64,000 bases of DNA from Novacetimonas cocois (GTDB lineage: Bacteria; Pseudomonadota; Alphaproteobacteria; Acetobacterales; Acetobacteraceae): assembly GCF_003311635.1 (NCBI RefSeq), contig NZ_QEXL01000002.1, positions 186,001 to 250,000 on the forward strand, read 5' to 3'. The position numbers and the translations under genes were made by a program. Positions 1-7,814 of this stretch are shown one piece after another. The notes under the pieces were generated by a model, which worked only from the letters and a program-made list of their open reading frames with translations, searched no databases and had not been told where the DNA came from. How positions within the stretch are numbered: the stretch's first letter is position 1; every line of letters begins with the position of its first letter.

Positions 1-316
1 CGATCTGGCGGAAGGCGGTCTCGGCCTCCCGGATGAAAGTGTCGGGCGAAAAGCCGGGCTGACGCTGCGCGATCGCGGCCAGCACCTGTCCCACGCGCGT
101 ATCGGGGGTGGGAATGTCATAGGTCGTCGCGGGCGGGACGGGTTCGGCCTTGCCCTCGATCACCGGCGCGGCAGGGGTGACAGGCTGCACCGGCTGCGGG
201 GCGGGTTCAACGCCGACACGCTTTCCAAGGATGCTTCTCAGGCGGAGCACCAGAAAAGCGGCGACGAGCCCCAGAAACACCAGGTCGAGGGGGAAATGCC
301 CAAATAAAAAATCCAT
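1..316 (-). CDS. Tim44-like domain protein, N-terminal part (runs off left edge)
   Basis: Only the first 105 codons are in the window, beginning at an ATG at 316. Residues about 5-24 (FPLDLVFLGLVAAFLVLRL) form one hydrophobic segment followed by basic residues, so the protein is probably anchored in the inner membrane. A Pro/Ala-rich spacer follows, then FSPDTFIREAETAF, which resembles the opening helix of the Tim44-like fold. Bacterial Tim44-like (TimA-type) proteins are membrane-tethered and of poorly defined function. A gene of this type divergent from secB is a familiar alphaproteobacterial arrangement. The bulk of the domain lies outside the window, so the family call rests on the N-terminal architecture and the secB neighbour. 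Confidence 0.7.
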   Translation of the reverse strand, partial: MDFLFGHFPLDLVFLGLVAAFLVLRLRSILGKRVGVEPAPQPVQPVTPAAPVIEGKAEPVPPATTYDIPTPDTRVGQVLAAIAQRQPGFSPDTFIREAETAFRQI

Positions 317-423
317 GCCGCCTGTCCATACCGTCGGACGGGTTGCCCCGTCCCGCTGAAAATTCTTAGGCAAACATAGGCAACGCCTGATCCCAAGACA
401 ATGCGACCGTGGCGTTTAATGTA

Positions 424-456
424 CATATCGCGGCAATTGCCCCGCCTCGCGATATG
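424..456. promoter_or_regulatory. perfect inverted repeat between the Tim44-like gene and secB
   Basis: CATATCGCG at 424-432 and CGCGATATG at 448-456 are perfect 9-bp reverse complements separated by 15 bp. The dyad lies in the 221-bp divergent intergenic region, about 80 bp before the secB start. The same arms with the same 15-bp spacer recur at 2991-3019 in the hemC/tsaD divergent region. It looks like an operator or promoter element; no binding protein can be named from sequence. Confidence 0.45.
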
Positions 457-537
457 GTTGGCGAACGCGTGGAGGCATGCTACCGGCTGGAAATACGTTT
501 TTTCTTCTCTTTGCGTTTTCAGGGAATACAGATCCAC

Positions 538-1071
538 ATGACCGATACGCCTTCCATCCTTCCGAAGGACGACGAGGAACCGCAGGCACAGCCCGCCCCC
601 CCGATGGCGCTGAACATCAACCACCAGTACATCAAGGACCTGTCGTTCGAGGTGCCGGGTGGCGCGGCGATCTTCCAGCTCATGCAGGGTGCCGCGCCGA
701 CCATCTCGATCGACATCGACACGCAGGCCAACCGCCTCCAGCAGGACCAGCCGATCTATGAGGTGACCCTGACCACCAAGATCGAGGCCAAGCTGCCCGC
801 CGCCACGCAGGACGGGACAGCGGGCCGCACGCTGTTCATCGCGGAACTGAGCTACGCCGCGATCGCAACGCTCGTCGCCGCGCCCGACGCCATGGTCGAA
901 CCGATGCTGATGGTCGAGGTGCCGCGCTTCATCTTCCCGTTCGTGCGCGCCATCATCTGCGACGTCACCCGCGACGGCGGCTTCCCGCCCATCGTGCTCC
1001 AGCCGATCGACTTCGTCGCGCTGTGGCAGTCAAAGCGCAATTCCTTCGCACAGGCGGCTGGCCACGCCTGA
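538..1071 (+). CDS. secB: protein-export chaperone SecB
   Basis: SecB is the cytosolic tetrameric chaperone that keeps preproteins unfolded and hands them to SecA. The 177-residue product carries the family landmarks: INHQYIKDLSFEVP near residue 25, the Phe/Leu-rich strand YEVTLTTKIEA, and the C-terminal core VPRFIFPFVRAIICDVTRDG followed by PIVLQPIDF. The ATG at 538 was chosen because homology begins just after it. A longer reading frame back to 409 adds 43 residues that overlap a promoter-region dyad and do not look like SecB. A clear terminator follows at 1121-1149. The acidic SecA-binding tail is weak; the C-terminus is basic and Ala-rich (QAAGHA). Confidence 0.96.
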   Translation: MTDTPSILPKDDEEPQAQPAPPMALNINHQYIKDLSFEVPGGAAIFQLMQGAAPTISIDIDTQANRLQQDQPIYEVTLTTKIEAKLPAATQDGTAGRTLFIAELSYAAIATLVAAPDAMVEPMLMVEVPRFIFPFVRAIICDVTRDGGFPPIVLQPIDFVALWQSKRNSFAQAAGHA

Positions 1072-1120
1072 TCGGCGGTCCACCCGGACTGCCTTCTGAC
1101 CAGGCTCCGCTCTGATCAGG

Positions 1121-1149
1121 GCCCGACGGAAATCCCGTCGGGCCTTTTT
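1121..1149 (+). terminator. Rho-independent terminator of secB
   Basis: GCCCGACGG (1121-1129) pairs with CCGTCGGGC (1135-1143) around a 5-nt loop, followed by C and five T. The T-run reaches the stop codon of the convergent hemD gene, so the two transcription units meet back to back. Confidence 0.9.
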
Positions 1150-1988
1150 CATGTCGCCGGATCCAGTGGCCCATTCCCCAGACACGCCAGCATGCCCGCA
1201 CTGTCGGGGGTGGACGCGACACCGACCGATTTCCATTCCCCCATATCCAGCACCGCTGCCGTACGATCGGAAATGACGATGGCCCGCACCTGCCGCAGCA
1301 TCGCACGCTGCGGCGGGGTCAGGGCCGCCATGAATGACTGCGCCGTCCGGGGGGAAAAGAACATGACGGCGTCGGCCCGGCCGTCGATCGTCGCGGCAAT
1401 CCGCGCAGGCAGGCGACCGCGCGCCATCACGCGATAGACGCTGCGCCGCCGCACCCGGAACCCGGCGTCGCGCAGCATCCCGGCCAGTTCCACACCATAT
1501 CCCCGCCCCACCGCCAGCAGCAGCGCACCCGCGGCGGGAGACAGATCATGCGCCACCATACGGCCCAGCCCGGCGGCGGTGCCTTCATCGGCCATTTCCA
1601 CATGCACAAACCCGGCGTCACGCGCGCGACGGGCGGTGGCCGCCCCCACCGCATAGCACGGAACATCCAGCAGGTCGGGACGCGCAATGGCCCGCACCGC
1701 CTGCCCGCTGGTCACGATGATGGCCTGGGGCAGCGGCGTTGGGGCAAGAAGCAGGGGAAGCGCCACGATATCGAGCATCGGTGCCGCCACCGGCAGCCAG
1801 CCCCGCGCGCCCACCGCGCCCATCGTTTCGGCAAGTCCCGGCGGGGGCCGGGTCACCAGTACCGCCGCCCGCCCCCCTGCGGGACGGGCGGGCGTGTCAT
1901 GTGTCGGGCTGCCCCTATTCGACAAAGATGTCCGCCGGGCTGTCGGCCCGCAGGCTGCGGCCCAGCGCGCGGCCCAGTCGAGCGGCAT
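1149..1988 (-). CDS. hemD: uroporphyrinogen-III synthase
   Basis: HemD cyclises hydroxymethylbilane to uroporphyrinogen III. The N-terminal VLVTRPPPGLAET and the internal AIIVTSGQAVRAI, CYAVGAATARRARDAGF and VMFFSPRTAQSF segments are typical of this poorly conserved family, and hemC sits directly upstream. The start is uncertain. The only in-frame ATG (1988) gives 279 residues but overlaps hemC by 74 bp, and about 44 residues precede the first conserved block. A GTG at 1856 would begin at VTRPPPGL, which seems slightly too short. Either start keeps the gene in the hemC-hemD transcription unit. It converges on secB. Confidence 0.9.
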   Translation of the reverse strand: MPLDWAARWAAACGPTARRTSLSNRGSPTHDTPARPAGGRAAVLVTRPPPGLAETMGAVGARGWLPVAAPMLDIVALPLLLAPTPLPQAIIVTSGQAVRAIARPDLLDVPCYAVGAATARRARDAGFVHVEMADEGTAAGLGRMVAHDLSPAAGALLLAVGRGYGVELAGMLRDAGFRVRRRSVYRVMARGRLPARIAATIDGRADAVMFFSPRTAQSFMAALTPPQRAMLRQVRAIVISDRTAAVLDMGEWKSVGVASTPDSAGMLACLGNGPLDPAT

Positions 1989-2991
1989 CGGACGGCGCGC
2001 CGCTGATGGAACGCTTGAGCAGGAAAGAGCCGTCCTCGCGCGCGACCAGCCCCGTCAGGTGCAGTTCCGGCGCCCCCCCGGCGACCACCGGGATCAGCCG
2101 GGCATACCCGCCGATCGGCGTGCGGCACGACCCGTCCAGTTCGGCCAGCAGCGCGCGCTCGGCCGTCGCGACGGCCCGCGCTTCGTAATCCTCGATCGCA
2201 GCCAGCAGTTCGCGCAGTTCGATATCACTTTCGCGCACCGTCACGCCAACGATCCCCTGCCCCGCGGCGGGAACCATGATGGTGGGGTCAAGGATCACGT
2301 CCGCGCGGTCCTCCATCCCCAGACGGCGCAGCCCGGCCAGCGCCAGCAGCGTCGCGTCGCACTGCCGCGCCGCCAGCTTGTCGAGGCGCGTCTGCACATT
2401 GCCGCGCAGCAGGCCGAATTTCAGGTCGGGCCGCACATGCAGCATCTGCGCCTGCCGCCGGACGGAGGCACACCCTACCAGCGCGCCCTCGGGCAGGGCG
2501 GAATACGGATCCATCGGGTCGGGCGTTGCGCAGTCGGGACCAAGGATCAGGACATCGCGCGCGTCCTCGCGCCGCAGGGTGCAGGCCAGCACCAGTCCCG
2601 GCGGCAGCGTCGTTTCAAGGTCCTTGAGGCTGTGGACCGCGAAATCAATGCGCCCGTCGAGCAGTGCCTCGTGGATTTCCTTGGCGAACAGGCCCTTGCC
2701 TCCGATCTCCGCCAGCTTGCGGTTCTGTACCTGATCGCCGGTGGTGCTGATCTGGTGCTCCTGGAACGCGCCCATGTCGCGCAGGACCGGACAGAAACGC
2801 GTCAGCACGGTCAGGAAGGCGCGCGTCTGCACCAGCGCGAGCGGGGACGCGCGCGTCCCCACCTTCAGCGGCAGCTGCCGGCGGTGCGGTTCGGCGCGGG
2901 TGGTGTCCTTTCGCTGACGTGCAGCGGCCTCGGCCGCGACTTTCTGCAGCGCGGACGATGGAGCAGGGGCGGAAGACTTTGCGAAATCCAT
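1915..2991 (-). CDS. hemC: hydroxymethylbilane synthase (porphobilinogen deaminase)
   Basis: HemC polymerises four porphobilinogens on a dipyrromethane cofactor. Visible features: VGTRASPLALVQ near residues 44-55, catalytic Asp in HSLKDLE (D124), RRQAQ and RGNVQTRLDKL, and the cofactor-attachment cysteine in DGSCRTPIGG (C289). At 358 residues it is longer than usual because about 42 residues, Ala/Lys/Arg-rich, precede the conserved start. They could be a genuine extension or an over-long start. The ATG at 2991 lies inside a dyad (2991-3019) and AGGGGG is 13 nt upstream. It is divergent from tsaD, with 71 bp between them, and upstream of hemD. Confidence 0.96.
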   Translation of the reverse strand: MDFAKSSAPAPSSALQKVAAEAAARQRKDTTRAEPHRRQLPLKVGTRASPLALVQTRAFLTVLTRFCPVLRDMGAFQEHQISTTGDQVQNRKLAEIGGKGLFAKEIHEALLDGRIDFAVHSLKDLETTLPPGLVLACTLRREDARDVLILGPDCATPDPMDPYSALPEGALVGCASVRRQAQMLHVRPDLKFGLLRGNVQTRLDKLAARQCDATLLALAGLRRLGMEDRADVILDPTIMVPAAGQGIVGVTVRESDIELRELLAAIEDYEARAVATAERALLAELDGSCRTPIGGYARLIPVVAGGAPELHLTGLVAREDGSFLLKRSISGAPSDAARLGRALGRSLRADSPADIFVE

Positions 2992-3019
2992 ATCGCGTGT
3001 CTATTACCCCCTCGCGATA
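2991..3019. promoter_or_regulatory. inverted repeat between hemC and tsaD, matching the secB dyad
   Basis: TATCGCG (2991-2997) and CGCGATA (3013-3019) are perfect 7-bp reverse complements with a 15-bp spacer, the same arms and spacing as at 426-454. The similarity extends past the arm on the minus strand, where both copies begin TATCGCGAGG. The left arm contains the hemC start codon. In hemC mRNA the arms could pair and leave the AGGGGG ribosome-binding site in the loop. It could act as a DNA operator for both divergent genes or as an RNA element for hemC. Confidence 0.45.
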
Positions 3020-3062
3020 AAGGAAAGATGACATTCGCCCCAAACGGACTGTATTTTGCACG

Positions 3063-4172
3063 ATGAGCCTGCGCCCGCCCCCCGTCCCCGACCTGCCGTC
3101 ACCCGTCCTGGCGATTGAATCTTCGTGCGATGACACGGCCTGCGCCATTGTCGGGACCGACGGGACGATCATGGCAGAGGCGACATTATCGCAATCCGGA
3201 CATGTGCCATTCGGTGGAGTCGTACCTGAAATCGCGGCCCGCGCGCACCTTGGCGCCCTGCCCGCGCTGGTGCGCGACGTGCTGGCGCGGGCGGGCATGC
3301 GGCCCGGCGATATCGGCGCTGTCGCCGCAAGCTGTGGTCCGGGACTGATTGGCGGGCTGATCGTCGGTGCGAACTTCGCAAAGGGGCTGGCAATCGCGCT
3401 GGAGCGTCCCTTCATCGCCGTCAACCATATCGAGGCCCATGCCCTGACGGCGCGCCTGCCGGGGATTGCCCCCGATGGCGCGCCCTTTCCCTACCTGCTG
3501 CTGCTGGTGTCCGGCGGCCACTGCCAGTGCATCGCGGTGGAGGGCGTGGGTCATTACCGCAGGCTGGGCGGGACGATCGACGATGCCGCGGGGGAGGCCT
3601 TCGACAAGGTGGCAAAGATGCTGGGCCTTGGCTGGCCCGGTGGCCCGGCGGTCGAAGCCCTGGCGCGGGAGGGTGACCCCGCCGCCTTTGCCCTGCCGCG
3701 TCCGCTGATGGGGCGGGCGGGATGCGATTTTTCCTTTTCGGGCCTGAAGACGGCCGTGGCGCAGAAGCTTGCCCCCTATGACCGCGACGCGTTGCCGCAT
3801 GACGTGGCGGCGGGACTCGCCGCCAGTTTCCAGCTGGCGGTCAGCGACATCGTGGCCGACCGAATCGGACATGCGCTGGACATGATGCCCGACGCACGCG
3901 GGCTGGTGGCGGCCGGTGGCGTTGCGGCCAATACGGTGCTGCGCGCCCGCCTGACGGACATCGCGCGCGCGCGCGGCCTGCCCTTCGCCGCGCCGCCGCT
4001 GCGGCTGTGCACGGACAACGCGGTGATGGTGGCGTGGGCGGCGATCGAAACCATGCGCGAAGCCGCAGCGCGGGGCCTGCCGATTCCCGACGATATCGCC
4101 CTGCGCCCTCGCCCGCGCTGGCCGCTGGGTGAAATGGCTGCGCGCCTTGCCGCGCCGCAGGCCGGAACCTGA
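3063..4172 (+). CDS. tsaD: tRNA N6-threonylcarbamoyladenosine synthase subunit TsaD
   Basis: TsaD transfers threonylcarbamoyl from its adenylate to A37 of ANN-decoding tRNAs, working with TsaB, TsaE and TsaC. The protein has the ASKHA-type ATPase fold of the family: AIESSCDDTACAIV near residue 17, the metal-binding histidines in NHIEAHAL (H122, H126), LLVSGGHCQ, the DDAAGEAFDKVAKMLGL motif and GGVAANTVLR. Length (369) is slightly above average. It is transcribed divergently from hemC. The gene-free region after it (4173-4478) contains a cloverleaf repeat that could also terminate transcription. Confidence 0.97.
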   Translation: MSLRPPPVPDLPSPVLAIESSCDDTACAIVGTDGTIMAEATLSQSGHVPFGGVVPEIAARAHLGALPALVRDVLARAGMRPGDIGAVAASCGPGLIGGLIVGANFAKGLAIALERPFIAVNHIEAHALTARLPGIAPDGAPFPYLLLLVSGGHCQCIAVEGVGHYRRLGGTIDDAAGEAFDKVAKMLGLGWPGGPAVEALAREGDPAAFALPRPLMGRAGCDFSFSGLKTAVAQKLAPYDRDALPHDVAAGLAASFQLAVSDIVADRIGHALDMMPDARGLVAAGGVAANTVLRARLTDIARARGLPFAAPPLRLCTDNAVMVAWAAIETMREAAARGLPIPDDIALRPRPRWPLGEMAARLAAPQAGT

Positions 4173-4202
4173 ACGTCACATGCCCGCAACAGACTGAAAT
4201 CA

Positions 4203-4285
4203 TAAAAGTTTTTGGTAAAGCTTTTTGTAAAAAGCTTTGAAAGACGTCACCTTTTTGGAAAAAGGCGACACCCAAAAACTTTTGT
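4203..4285. repeat. dispersed cloverleaf repeat, copy 1
   Basis: An outer stem AAAAGTTTTTGG/CCAAAAACTTTT encloses two hairpins: AAAGCTTTTT-GT-AAAAAGCTTT, and GTCACCTTTTT followed by AAAAAGGCGAC (one mismatch). The whole folds into a three-way junction. The reverse complement of 23693-23776 aligns along nearly its full length, and 53066-53110 is a partial copy. After it comes TTTTTATCA and a TTCAGA tail that is also seen after copy 3. It occupies part of the 305-bp gap between tsaD and gpsA; otherwise I see only the gpsA ribosome-binding site (GAGGAG, 10 nt before ATG) there. Confidence 0.8.
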
Positions 4286-4478
4286 TTTTATCAACAGCCT
4301 GTCTTCAGACAGCCTCTGAGCCCGACCGGAGACTTCCCGACGCGGCCGATCTCCCCGGCGGCGCGGCTTCTCCCATTCCCGGCAGTCCACGACCGGGGCA
4401 TCTCCCCTTGCATGGTTCCCCCTTCGGGCGCATGCCAGTGCGATATTCCATCCACCACCGTCGAGGAGCAGTTCGGCC

Positions 4479-5459
4479 ATGGGCAGCGCACGTATCGCCG
4501 TCATCGGCGCGGGAGCATGGGGAATCGCGCTGGCGATACAGGCGGCGCGCGCGGGGGCCAGGGTGCATCTGTGGGCGCGGCGCCCCGGAACCCTGTCATC
4601 GCGACGCACCCTGCCCCGCCTGCCGGACGTCTCCCTGCCCGAACACATCACGCTCAGCGCGGACATGCCCGAACGCGCCGATGCGATCCTGTTCGCCGTG
4701 CCCACCCAGCACCTGCGCGACATCTGCGCGCAGGTGCCCCCCGTCGCGCCGATGATCGCATGCTGCAAGGGGGTGGAACTGTCGACCTGCCTGCTGCCGA
4801 CGCAAATCATGGCGCAGGTCCATCCCACGGTGACGCATGGCGTGCTGTCCGGCCCGAATTTCGCCCATGAAATCGCAGCCGGCCTGCCCGCGGCCTCCGT
4901 CCTGGCGTGCGACAGCGCCGCGCAGGCGCGTGCGCTGGGCGATCTGCTGACCACGCCATCCTTCCGCCTTTACGCCAGCGACGATCCCACCGGCGTGCAG
5001 GTCGGCGGCGCGGCCAAGAATGTCATCGCCATCGCCGCTGGCGCCACGATCGGCGCGGGCATGGGCGAAAACGCCCGCGCGGCCCTGATGACGCGCAGCA
5101 TCGCCGAACTGGGCCGCCTGTCCCATGCCCTTGGCGGGCGTGCGGAAACGCTGTCGGGCCTTGCGGGGATCGGGGACCTGATCCTGACCTGCACGGGGGG
5201 CGCGTCGCGCAACCAGACGCTGGGGCTGGCGCTGGGACGCGGGGAACCGCTGAAGGCGATCATGGCGCGTGGCGGCGGCGTGATCGAAGGCGTGACCACG
5301 GCCCCGGCACTGCTGGAACTGGCGCGCACGCACGGCGTATCCGTGCCAATCATCGAGACCGTCGCCCTTCTGCTGGAGGGAACGATCGGCCTGTCCGACG
5401 CGCGGGCGCGCCTGCTGAACCGCCCCGTGGGGCAGGAGTTCGCCCGCCATCACGCATGA
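4479..5459 (+). CDS. gpsA: NAD(P)-dependent glycerol-3-phosphate dehydrogenase
   Basis: GpsA reduces dihydroxyacetone phosphate to sn-glycerol 3-phosphate for phospholipid synthesis. The Rossmann motif VIGAGAWGIALAIQAARAG is at residues 7-25. Other signatures are FAVPTQHLR, CCKGVE with the conserved Lys, VLSGPNFAHEI, and the catalytic-lysine block GGAAKNVIAIAAGAT. The C-terminal helical domain (GLAGIGDLILTCTG, then a GVTTAPALLELA segment) is complete. Length 326 is normal. The start is supported by GAGGAG ten nucleotides upstream. Confidence 0.97.
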   Translation: MGSARIAVIGAGAWGIALAIQAARAGARVHLWARRPGTLSSRRTLPRLPDVSLPEHITLSADMPERADAILFAVPTQHLRDICAQVPPVAPMIACCKGVELSTCLLPTQIMAQVHPTVTHGVLSGPNFAHEIAAGLPAASVLACDSAAQARALGDLLTTPSFRLYASDDPTGVQVGGAAKNVIAIAAGATIGAGMGENARAALMTRSIAELGRLSHALGGRAETLSGLAGIGDLILTCTGGASRNQTLGLALGRGEPLKAIMARGGGVIEGVTTAPALLELARTHGVSVPIIETVALLLEGTIGLSDARARLLNRPVGQEFARHHA

Positions 5460-5637
5460 CATATCCGACGCACATGACCGCCATGCGGCCCCTGTTACAT
5501 CATGTTCATACAAAACCCCGCCGATCCCGCCGGTCGGGCCTTGACTGCGCCGGATGAATATTCGCCTATCCCCGACAGGCCGACGGCCGGACCATAATGA
5601 CCAGACCATACCCGTTTCCAAAGCCCGAGCGATTTCC

Positions 5638-6123
5638 ATGACCTGTGCGTATGATTTCACGCTTCCCGCCCTGAACGGAACCCCGATCGACCTTTCCACA
5701 TGGCGTGGAAAGCCCATCCTGATCGTCAACACGGCTTCGAAATGCGGTTTCACTCCCCAGTACGAGGGGTTGCAGGGACTGTGGACCACATGGCGCAGCC
5801 ATGACCTGATGGTACTGGGCGTGCCGTCGAACGATTTCGGCGCGCAGGAACCCGGCGATGCGCAGCAGATCGGCACGTTCTGCGAACGCAATTATCACGT
5901 GACCTTCCCGCTGGCGGCGAAATGCCATGTGCGTGGCCCGCAGGCGGTGCCGCTGTTCCGATGGCTCGCGCGGGAGGGCGGGTTCCTGGCGCGGCCGCGA
6001 TGGAATTTCTACAAATACCTGATCGGGCGCGACGGCGCGCTGGTGAACTGGTTTTCCTCCATCACCTCGCCCGAATCGCGTCGCGTCCGCATGGCGGTCG
6101 AACGCGCCGTCATGGACCACTGA
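5638..6123 (+). CDS. glutathione peroxidase family thiol peroxidase
   Basis: A 161-residue thioredoxin-fold peroxidase that reduces hydroperoxides. The peroxidatic Cys is C36 in NTASKCGFTPQY (Cys rather than Sec, as usual in bacteria). The catalytic tetrad partners are recognisable as the Gln in FGAQEPG and the Trp-Asn in RWNFYKYL. In family terms most bacterial members use thioredoxin rather than glutathione as reductant. The ATG at 5638 is chosen because the fold starts at YDFTLPALNG; the frame extends to 5554 but those 28 residues are not family-like. It is followed after 36 bp by murJ, so the two may be cotranscribed. Confidence 0.92.
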   Translation: MTCAYDFTLPALNGTPIDLSTWRGKPILIVNTASKCGFTPQYEGLQGLWTTWRSHDLMVLGVPSNDFGAQEPGDAQQIGTFCERNYHVTFPLAAKCHVRGPQAVPLFRWLAREGGFLARPRWNFYKYLIGRDGALVNWFSSITSPESRRVRMAVERAVMDH

Positions 6124-6159
6124 TGCCATCACCCAACGGCGCCCCGCGGGGGAGAGGAA

Positions 6160-7734
6160 GTGCTTAGGGGCTTCCTGACGGTTGGCGGCTGGACCATGCT
6201 CAGCCGCGTGCTGGGGCTTGTGCGCGATCAGCTGCTTGCAGCACTGATCGGGGTGGGGCCTGTCCAGGATGCCTACCAGATCGCCTTCAGGCTGCCGAAC
6301 ATGTTCCGTCGCCTGTTTGGCGAAGGCGCGCTGAACGCGGCGTTCGTGCCCCTGTTCTCCTCCCTGCTGGCGACCGAAGGCCCCGTCCCGGCCCGGCGCT
6401 TTGCCAATGAAACCCTCAGCGTCCTGATCGCATGGCTTACGCTGCTGACGGTGGGGGGGGAGATTTTCATGCCCGGCGTGCTGCGCCTGCTGGCGCCGGG
6501 GTTCGCCCATGACGGCGTGCGCGACACGCTTGCGATTTCGCTCAGCCGCATCACCTTCCCCTATCTCGTGCTGATCTGCGGGGCGGCACTCGTGTCGGGG
6601 GTGCTCAACGGCATGCACCATTTCGGCGTGGCCGCCGCCGCCTATGTCAGCTTCAATGTGGTGGGAATCGCGGCCATCGTGCTTCTGCCGCCCTATGTGG
6701 GGGGCGTGGCGCATGCCGCCGCGTGGGGCGTTACGGCGTCGGGCGTCATACAGTTCGGCATCCTGCTGTATGCGCTGCATCGCGCGGGGATGACCCTGCA
6801 TCCGGTCATGCCCTGCGTGACGCCGCGCATCCGCATGCTGCTGGGACGCATGGCCGTCGGCCTGCTGGGAAGCGGCATCACGCAGATCAACCTGATGATC
6901 GACACCATCATCGCCACCCTGCTGCCGACGGGCAGCGTGTCGCTGATGTATTTCGCCGACCGCGTGAACCAGCTTCCGCTGGGGGTGCTGGGAGCGGCTG
7001 CGGGCACCACCCTCCTTCCGGTGCTGACGCGCCACCTCGCCCGGGGGGAGATGGCCGATGCCCATGCCGTCCACAACCGCGCCATCGAATACGCGCTGAT
7101 CCTGACCCTGCCCGCCACGCTGGGGCTGATCCTGGTGGCGGACCCGGTGATGATGACCCTGTTCGGCCATGGGTCATTTTCCGCCCGCGACGCGATCCTG
7201 TCGGGGCAGTCGCTGCGGGCCTATGCGCTGGGGCTGCCGGCCTTCGTGATGGTCAAGGTGCTGTCGCCTGGATATTTCGCGCGCGGCGACACCCGCACCC
7301 CCGTGCTGATCGGGCTGATGACGCTGGCGCTCAACCTCGTGCTCAACCTTGTGTTCATGCACCCCCTCGCCCATGTCGGCCCGCCACTGGCAAGCAGCCT
7401 TGCCGCCATCGTCAACATGATGGTGCTGGGGATCGTCCTGCTGCGCACGGGCGCGATGCATGTGACCGATGGCCTGATTTCGCGCCTGTCGCGGATGTCC
7501 GCCTGCACGGCCATCATGGGGGTAGTGGTCATGCTGTGCTGCCTGCTGACGCCTGCGGGCCACATGATGGAAATGAGCGGCACCGCGCGCCTGTTTACGC
7601 TGGGCGCGGTCATGGCGGCGGCGATGGCGACATATGCGACGGGCCTGCACATGACCGGGGTGATCGACATGGGCCGGGTCAGCGCCGCGATACGCCGCAG
7701 GCTGGGCCTGCGCCCCTCGTCCCCCCGCGCATGA
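6160..7734 (+). CDS. murJ: lipid II flippase MurJ
   Basis: MurJ is the MOP-superfamily flippase that moves lipid II across the inner membrane. The 524-residue product is hydrophobic throughout with about 14 predicted membrane segments. It shows the family N-terminus GGWTMLSRVLGLVRDQLLAA and the conserved FRLPNMFRRLFGEGALNAAF segment (residues about 45-64), plus YFADRVNQLPLGV and LSPGYFARGDTRTPV. The start is a GTG at 6160, supported by GGAGAGGAA immediately upstream; no ATG is available at the right place. It lies between the peroxidase gene and mutS; murJ near glnD/mutS is a familiar proteobacterial neighbourhood. Confidence 0.96.
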   Translation: MLRGFLTVGGWTMLSRVLGLVRDQLLAALIGVGPVQDAYQIAFRLPNMFRRLFGEGALNAAFVPLFSSLLATEGPVPARRFANETLSVLIAWLTLLTVGGEIFMPGVLRLLAPGFAHDGVRDTLAISLSRITFPYLVLICGAALVSGVLNGMHHFGVAAAAYVSFNVVGIAAIVLLPPYVGGVAHAAAWGVTASGVIQFGILLYALHRAGMTLHPVMPCVTPRIRMLLGRMAVGLLGSGITQINLMIDTIIATLLPTGSVSLMYFADRVNQLPLGVLGAAAGTTLLPVLTRHLARGEMADAHAVHNRAIEYALILTLPATLGLILVADPVMMTLFGHGSFSARDAILSGQSLRAYALGLPAFVMVKVLSPGYFARGDTRTPVLIGLMTLALNLVLNLVFMHPLAHVGPPLASSLAAIVNMMVLGIVLLRTGAMHVTDGLISRLSRMSACTAIMGVVVMLCCLLTPAGHMMEMSGTARLFTLGAVMAAAMATYATGLHMTGVIDMGRVSAAIRRRLGLRPSSPRA

Positions 7735-7814
7735 GGCCCGCGCGGGCGTAGGACGGGACGCGCCCGGAAAGCCTTTTCACGCGCGCCACCATCGCGGGGT
7801 CTGGAAAATCGGCC

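Noticed and set aside
1687-3066. 459-codon plus-strand open frame opposite hemD/hemC
   Set aside because: Shadow frame; hemC and hemD motifs on the other strand are unambiguous.
4596-5891. 431-codon minus-strand open frame opposite gpsA
   Set aside because: Antisense to a complete gpsA with all motifs; no family features.
5566-7170. 534-codon minus-strand open frame opposite the peroxidase gene and murJ
   Set aside because: Antisense shadow of murJ; no ribosome-binding site and no recognisable motif.
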